Below, one piece after another: positions 32,627 to 36,424 of a stretch of DNA of 36,424 nucleotides. The notes under the pieces were generated by a model, which was not told the origin of the DNA, did not search any database, and saw only the letters and a program-made list of their open reading frames with translations. The position numbers were made by a program, and so were the translations under genes. Origin of the DNA: an uncultured Clostridia bacterium (GTDB lineage Bacteria > Bacillota > Clostridia > TANB77 > CAG-508); assembly GCA_949077355.1 (NCBI GenBank), contig CARUQW010000004.1:1-36424 (forward strand). The letters run 5' to 3'. Position 1 is the first letter of the stretch, and each line of letters opens with the position of its first letter.

Positions 32627-32655
32627 TTGCCAAAAAGGTTCGTCCCTTCTGGCAT
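32627..32655. repeat. 29-bp mini-palindrome, TTGCCA family, solo copy
   Basis: TTGCCAAAAAGGTTCGTCCC...TGGCAT, i.e. core GGGACGAACC on the other strand. It lies 98 bases upstream of the Lon-like start, next to the long-form element. Confidence 0.8.
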
Positions 32656-32662
32656 TCAATTG

Positions 32663-32747
32663 ATGAGTTTTTTCTCCATACCTACAAGCATTACTTATCT
32701 GTAAGCTCACTTAACATTCGCACAGCTAAGGTCATCCCCAAAATCAC
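32663..32747. repeat. Long-form palindromic element, ATGATTTT family (~85 bp)
   Basis: Read on the reverse strand: GTGATTTTGGGGATG on the left and GGAGAAAAAACTCAT on the right match the two halves of the ATGATTTT unit (11164-11192). The interior, ACCTTAGCTGT...TTACAGATAAGTAATGC-TTGTAGGTA, aligns with that of 29374-29459. With 32627-32655 it occupies most of the 347-base gap between the Lon-like and TetR genes. Confidence 0.7.
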
Positions 32748-32794
32748 CCAAAATTATCAAAACTGAACAAGCAGTGCAAAAAAGCAAAAAGCTA

Positions 32795-32823
32795 TTGCAA
32801 AAAAGTAGAATAAACTATATAAT
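32795..32823 (+). promoter_or_regulatory. Sigma-A promoter of tetR / acyl-CoA synthetase
   Basis: TTGCAA (32795-32800), 17-base spacer, TATAAT (32818-32823). It rules out in-frame starts further upstream for the TetR gene. Confidence 0.7.
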
Positions 32824-32875
32824 GAAAGCAATTATATACAAGAATTTAAAATGGGAAGGATTGGATGTTAAAAAT

Positions 32876-33445
32876 ATGAATAAAACAAAAAGAAAAATAT
32901 TTGAAACATCAATGAAATTATTTGCAGAAAAAGGATATGACGCAACAAGTATTGAAGAGATAACAGCAACTGTGGGAGTGGCGAAAGGAACATTATATTA
33001 CCATTTTTCTAGTAAAGAAGAGATATTTAATTTTCTAGTAGAAGAAGGTATTAAACTTTTGCAAAATAGTGTTGACATTAAGACTGCAAAATATCCGAAT
33101 TATATTGATAAGATTAAAGCAATTGTATTGATTCAAATAAAAATTGTAATCAAATATGAAGATTTAATTACCATTTTACTAAGTCAATTTTGGGGACATG
33201 AAGCAAGAAATCAAAAATGTCAAAAACATATTTTAGAATATATTAGACAAATTGAAAATATAGTAAAAGAAGGAATAGAAGCAGGACAAATTAAAGAAGG
33301 AAATCCACAAGCTATTGCTTCTGAAATTTATGCTTTAATTTGTTCTAGTTTGGTATATAAGACAAGAAGCGAAGAAGAATTAAACATTATGAAATTATTT
33401 AAAGAATTTGAAAAAACGGTGATAGAAGGGTTGAAAGTAAAATGA
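32876..33445 (+). CDS. TetR/AcrR-family transcriptional regulator
   Basis: 189 residues from the ATG at 32876 (AAGGA is ~14 bases upstream, rather far). The N-terminal DNA-binding domain is textbook: MKLFAEKGYDATSIEEITA with VGVAKGTLYYHFSSKEEIF. The C-terminal ~130 residues are the helical ligand-binding domain (IKAIVLIQIKIVIKYEDLITI, MKLFKEFEKTVIEGLKVK). The stop overlaps the next start as ATGA, so it is translationally coupled to the acyl-CoA synthetase. In Gram-positive bacteria such TetR proteins (FadR-like) often sense acyl-CoA and repress fatty-acid genes; that is likely here, with autoregulation. Confidence 0.92.
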   Translation: MNKTKRKIFETSMKLFAEKGYDATSIEEITATVGVAKGTLYYHFSSKEEIFNFLVEEGIKLLQNSVDIKTAKYPNYIDKIKAIVLIQIKIVIKYEDLITILLSQFWGHEARNQKCQKHILEYIRQIENIVKEGIEAGQIKEGNPQAIASEIYALICSSLVYKTRSEEELNIMKLFKEFEKTVIEGLKVK

Positions 33446-35160
33446 GAAAACCAGTTCATAAAGCAATCAAATATGAAAATTTAAAAGAGATGCTTGAAAA
33501 ATCAGGTGAAAAATATGGAGACAGACCAGCTTATATTTTTAAGACAGAAGAAGCAGGAAAATTTAGAGAAATTACCCACAAGCAATATAGAGAAGAAATT
33601 AATAGCCTAGGAACGGCTTTAATTGACATGGGATTAAAAGATAAAAGAATTGCAGTTATTTCAGAAAATAGATATGAATGGGGAATGGCTTATTTTGCAG
33701 TTGTTACAGGAACTGGAGTAGTAGTACCATTGGATAAAGCATTACCAGATAATGAGATTGAAAGCTTGATTTTACGTTCAGAAGTAGAGGCTATTTTCTA
33801 TTCCAATAAATATGACAAGATTATGAATGAGATAAAAGAAAAGAAAAATAGCCATATACAATATTTTATATCTATGGATTTAGAAAAAGAAACAAATGGA
33901 ATTTATTCACAAAAAGAATTAATTCAAAAAGGAAGAAATTTGATTGAAAAAGGAAATCGAGAATTCATAGAAGCCAAAATAGATAATGAAAAGATGGGAA
34001 TTATGTTGTTTACATCAGGAACAACAGCTATGTCTAAAGCGGTTATGTTATCTCATAAAAATATATGTGCTAATTTATATGACATTGCCTCTACAATAAA
34101 AGTACATGAAAATGACGTATTTTTATCCTTTTTACCATTGCATCATACTTTTGAATGTACGACTGGATTTATTTACCCAGCTTCTGCTGGTTCAGCGGTT
34201 GCATTTTGTGAGGGTATTAGACATATTGCTGACAATATCAAAGAATATAGAGCAACTGTTATGGTTTCTGTACCAATTCTTTTTGAAAGCATGTACAAAA
34301 AAGTAATGAAAAACATAGAGAAAAAGGGAAAACTAGAAACGGTAAAAAAAGGAATTAAAATCAGTCAATTCCTATTAAAATTTGGAATTGATATAAGAAG
34401 AAAATTATTCCAAGAAATACATGCTAATTTAGGAGGAAGATTAAGACTATTTGTAGCTGGAGGTGCAGCTTTAGATCCAGAGGCAGAAAAAGGATTTAAC
34501 GAATTAGGTGTGGCGATGTATCAAGGTTATGGGTTGACAGAAAGTTCGCCAGTAATTGCAGCAGAAGACGACAAATATAGGAGATTGGGTTCCATTGGAA
34601 AAGCTTTTCCAAGCTTAGATGTCAAAATCGTAGAACCAAATGACGAAGGAATCGGAGAGCTAGTAGCTAAAGGACCATCTATCATGTTAGGTTACTATGA
34701 TAATGAAGAGGCGACCAAAGAAACAATTGACGAAGAAGGTTGGTTACATACAGGAGACTTAGCAAGAATTGATAAAGATGGCTACATTTTTATTTCTGGA
34801 AGAAAGAAATTTGTCATTGTATTAAAAAATGGAAAAAATATTTACCCAGAGGAATTAGAAACGCTAATTAATAAAATAGAGGGAATCAAAGAAAGTTTTG
34901 TTTATGGAAAACCAGAAGATGATGGTGATTATAAAATTTGTGCTAAAATTGTTTATGATAAAGAATTAGTTGAAGATATTTATGGAACGATAGACGAAGA
35001 AAAATTAAAGGAATTAATATGGCAAGAAATTAAAAAAGTAAATAAAACAATGCCAGCTTACAAATATGTAAGAGAAATTACGCTAACAGATAAAGAATTA
35101 ATCAAGACAACAACGCAAAAAATAAAAAGATTTGAAGAAATAAAAACAGTATTAAATTAA
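33442..35160 (+). CDS. Long-chain acyl-CoA synthetase (AMP-forming, FadD-like)
   Basis: 572 residues. Motifs of the adenylate-forming superfamily appear in order: P-loop-like LFTSGTTAMSKAVMLSH (about 190-206), FLPLHHTFECT, MYQGYGLTESSP (A5, about 361-372), EGWLHTGDLARID (A7), SGRKKFVIVLKNGKNIYPEE (A8) and the catalytic Lys in TTTQKIKRFEE near the C terminus. It activates fatty acids to acyl-AMP and then acyl-CoA. The P-loop differs from TSGTTGxxKG at two positions (AMSKA), so activity or substrate may differ. There is no membrane helix. Coupled to the TetR gene by a 4-base overlap, ending at a terminator. Confidence 0.93.
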   Translation: MRKPVHKAIKYENLKEMLEKSGEKYGDRPAYIFKTEEAGKFREITHKQYREEINSLGTALIDMGLKDKRIAVISENRYEWGMAYFAVVTGTGVVVPLDKALPDNEIESLILRSEVEAIFYSNKYDKIMNEIKEKKNSHIQYFISMDLEKETNGIYSQKELIQKGRNLIEKGNREFIEAKIDNEKMGIMLFTSGTTAMSKAVMLSHKNICANLYDIASTIKVHENDVFLSFLPLHHTFECTTGFIYPASAGSAVAFCEGIRHIADNIKEYRATVMVSVPILFESMYKKVMKNIEKKGKLETVKKGIKISQFLLKFGIDIRRKLFQEIHANLGGRLRLFVAGGAALDPEAEKGFNELGVAMYQGYGLTESSPVIAAEDDKYRRLGSIGKAFPSLDVKIVEPNDEGIGELVAKGPSIMLGYYDNEEATKETIDEEGWLHTGDLARIDKDGYIFISGRKKFVIVLKNGKNIYPEELETLINKIEGIKESFVYGKPEDDGDYKICAKIVYDKELVEDIYGTIDEEKLKELIWQEIKKVNKTMPAYKYVREITLTDKELIKTTTQKIKRFEEIKTVLN

Positions 35161-35164
35161 AATA

Positions 35165-35225
35165 AAAAACATTTAAAAGATAAAAATAGAATTGTAATAT
35201 TTTATCATTTAAATGTTTTTTTTCA
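35165..35225 (+). terminator. Terminator after the acyl-CoA synthetase gene
   Basis: AAAAACATTTAAAAGATAAAA pairs imperfectly with TTTTATCATTTAAATGTTTTT, ending in T8. Confidence 0.65.
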
Positions 35226-35297
35226 TAAGAATAAAAAAAGAGAACTAAAACCAACCTACGGAAATAAGGGAAAAAAGGAAAAATGACATAAAAATCT

Positions 35298-35326
35298 TGT
35301 AATATTTTTGTAATATTTCTGTAACA
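35298..35326. promoter_or_regulatory. Phased TGTAAY direct repeats upstream of the last gene
   Basis: TGTAAT at 35298, TGTAAT at 35309, TGTAAC at 35320: 11-base phase, same order and nearly the same spacers as at 3295-3322. The -35 box follows 31 bases later. Candidate site for an OmpR-family regulator. Confidence 0.45.
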
Positions 35327-35356
35327 AAAATATAAAATAAAATTAAATCAAATTAC

Positions 35357-35385
35357 TTGTAGTTTTTTGTTAGTTAATGTATAAT
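35357..35385 (+). promoter_or_regulatory. Sigma-A promoter of the last gene
   Basis: TTGTAG (35357-35362), 17-base spacer, TATAAT (35380-35385), 54 bases before the start. Confidence 0.6.
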
Positions 35386-35439
35386 AATAAAAGAAAAGGT
35401 AAAAGCAAGCATGCGTAAGATAAAAGGAGGTACATTACA

Positions 35440-36294
35440 ATGTCAAGATCAGGCATAGTAAATGTGAGAATGGTTATCACAGAAGAAAAAATATTATCCA
35501 ATATAGATAAAATTCAAAAATTAATTAATCCAAAAAGTAAAAAACAAATTGTTCAATTAGAAGACGATTCATACTTTAAAGATTTAATTGAATCAATCAA
35601 AACATATTTAATAGAATATCCAAAGAAAAAGAACTTTCCAGCAAGCGTATATAAAGCAGCTTATGGACTAGTTGAATTTGCCACGAATCAATTTGAAGAT
35701 AATACGAAAAAAATAGAAGAATTAATTAGACAAAGAGAACAAAATATAGCATCAGCAGGACAATTAAAAGAATTATTAGAAGCAACACAAATAGAAACAA
35801 GAGAAAAAGATTGGAAAGAAAAGGTAAAAAAGGCAGAAGATTCTTTCTCAGAAGATATGATTGAAACATTAACAATTGTAGGAAAAGCAAAAGATACAGA
35901 GGTTGAAAATTACCAAGATGCTTTAAAATTATTACATGCTAGAATTAATAATTTAGAAACAAACCTACATATTGAAATTGATATGGAAAGAATAGAAGAT
36001 AGATCAAAAGCATTAAGCTATATTGGAATTGAAATAGCAGACGCTTTAAAATCAATTCCAACACCAGTAGAAGAACCAGAAACAATTGCTGTTGCAGAAG
36101 AAACACAAGCAATAGAAAATACACCAGTAGAAGAACAACAATATGTACAAGAAACAACATTTGAAGTAAAACCAAGTTTATGGCAAAGATTTAAAAATAG
36201 TAAATTTGTAAGGACGATAAAAGCAATTACTAAAATTAGAGTTGTATTAGATTACTCAGATGCACTTCCAGAAGGAAGAGGAGAAAATAATTAA
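35440..36294 (+). CDS. Soluble helical protein of unknown function
   Basis: 284 residues; AAAAGGAGG 9 bases before the ATG. Almost entirely charged helices: a central coiled-coil-like part (KKIEELIRQREQNIASAGQL and EKDWKEKVKKAEDSFSED), then HARINNLETNLHIEIDMERI. A low-complexity acidic linker (about residues 208-238, repeated TPVEEPE / TPVEEQQ) leads to a basic C-terminal patch (SLWQRFKNSKFVRTIKAITK). There is no signal peptide, membrane helix or catalytic motif. The layout (helical body, flexible linker, basic tail) could suit membrane- or nucleic-acid-bound scaffolds, but this is a guess. Upstream phased repeats point to regulated expression; a GGGATT-family palindrome with a T run ends the unit. 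Confidence 0.75.
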   Translation: MSRSGIVNVRMVITEEKILSNIDKIQKLINPKSKKQIVQLEDDSYFKDLIESIKTYLIEYPKKKNFPASVYKAAYGLVEFATNQFEDNTKKIEELIRQREQNIASAGQLKELLEATQIETREKDWKEKVKKAEDSFSEDMIETLTIVGKAKDTEVENYQDALKLLHARINNLETNLHIEIDMERIEDRSKALSYIGIEIADALKSIPTPVEEPETIAVAEETQAIENTPVEEQQYVQETTFEVKPSLWQRFKNSKFVRTIKAITKIRVVLDYSDALPEGRGENN

Positions 36295-36299
36295 TAGAT

Positions 36300-36341
36300 G
36301 GGATTAGAGGGACGTTCCTTAAAATCCCTCTTTTTTTTTAT
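36300..36341 (+). terminator. GGGATT-family mini-palindrome acting as terminator
   Basis: 29-bp unit 36300-36328 (GGGATT ... core GGGACGTTCCTT ... AATCCC), 6 bases after the stop, followed directly by C and a T9 run. A repeat unit that also has the form of an intrinsic terminator. Confidence 0.7.
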
Positions 36342-36342
36342 T

Positions 36343-36424
36343 TTGCCAGAGGAGACGGACCTTTTTGGCAATTTTATCTAAATCTTTCATAAAAAAGTTT
36401 ATTTATTTTTTATTTGTAACTCCC
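36343..36424. mobile_element. Left part of a second TTGCCA fold-back element (cut by the window end)
   Basis: Unit 36343-36371 and the following ~50 bases align with 29909-29990 (CTTTCATAA..., GTTTATTTATTTTTTATTTG, TAACTCCC). The right arm lies beyond the window. Confidence 0.8.

Noticed and set aside
1..36424. tRNA or rRNA genes
   Set aside because: None recognised on either strand by eye; no cloverleaf with a TTCGA-type T-loop was found.

Overview
The window is AT-rich chromosomal DNA of a spore-forming, low-GC Gram-positive bacterium of the class Clostridia. The evidence is spoIVA and a gerA-type germinant-receptor operon, a T-box leader, an eukaryote-like UAP1-type pyrophosphorylase, strong AGGAGG ribosome sites, near-consensus TTGACA/TATAAT promoters and U-tailed hairpin terminators. 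I cannot name the species; an uncultured gut clostridium is the most natural reading.

Layout. 1-2228 is the 3' end of a large surface protein (Cna-B, DUF11 and VWA domains). 2340-5430 holds a membrane protein, a small reverse-strand protein and aspS behind a T-box leader. 5488-8161 (reverse) holds an orphan putative hydrolase and an ECF sigma / zinc anti-sigma / membrane-protein operon with an ECF-type promoter of its own. 8367-11600 holds two tiny ORFs, an XRE regulator and an hpt-uvrC operon. 11644-12979 holds small membrane proteins and a lipoprotein. 13084-17261 holds an RNA/protein-handling block: methyltransferase, pseudouridine synthase, secG, RNase R. 17347-21715 (reverse) holds the gerA operon. 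21886-25636 holds a membrane protein, a transglutaminase-like protein, a Cys-rich protein and spoIVA (reverse). 25854-28116 holds a UDP-HexNAc pyrophosphorylase and a left-handed beta-helix acyltransferase. 28182-32528 holds a YvlD-like membrane protein, DUF421 and DUF4363 proteins and a Lon-family protease. 32876-35160 holds TetR plus acyl-CoA synthetase, and 35440-36294 holds an unknown protein.

Two things stand out. (1) The two interrupted genes, the pyrophosphorylase and gerAA, both carry a +1 frame change at a pyrimidine-rich codon ending in U followed by CGG-A. Skipping the C restores a conserved Gly (GGA) in each. CGG is very rare here, so this is either a programmed +1 shift at a starved codon or a common error mode. 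(2) The window is littered with 28-30 bp mini-palindromes. Their terminal stems fall into different families (ATGATTTT, TGTGAAA, TTGCCA, GGGATT), but most share a GGGACG core near position 10. They occur alone, as inverted pairs forming 70-330 bp fold-back elements, and twice as a long form of about 86 bp with a conserved ~55 bp interior inserted at the core. They sit preferentially at gene 3' ends, and one is embedded in frame in uvrC. No transposase is present in the window.

Other regulation visible in the sequence: sigma-E-like and sigma-G-like promoters in front of spoIVA and gerA, and an 11-bp-phased TGTAAY repeat cluster in front of two unrelated genes.
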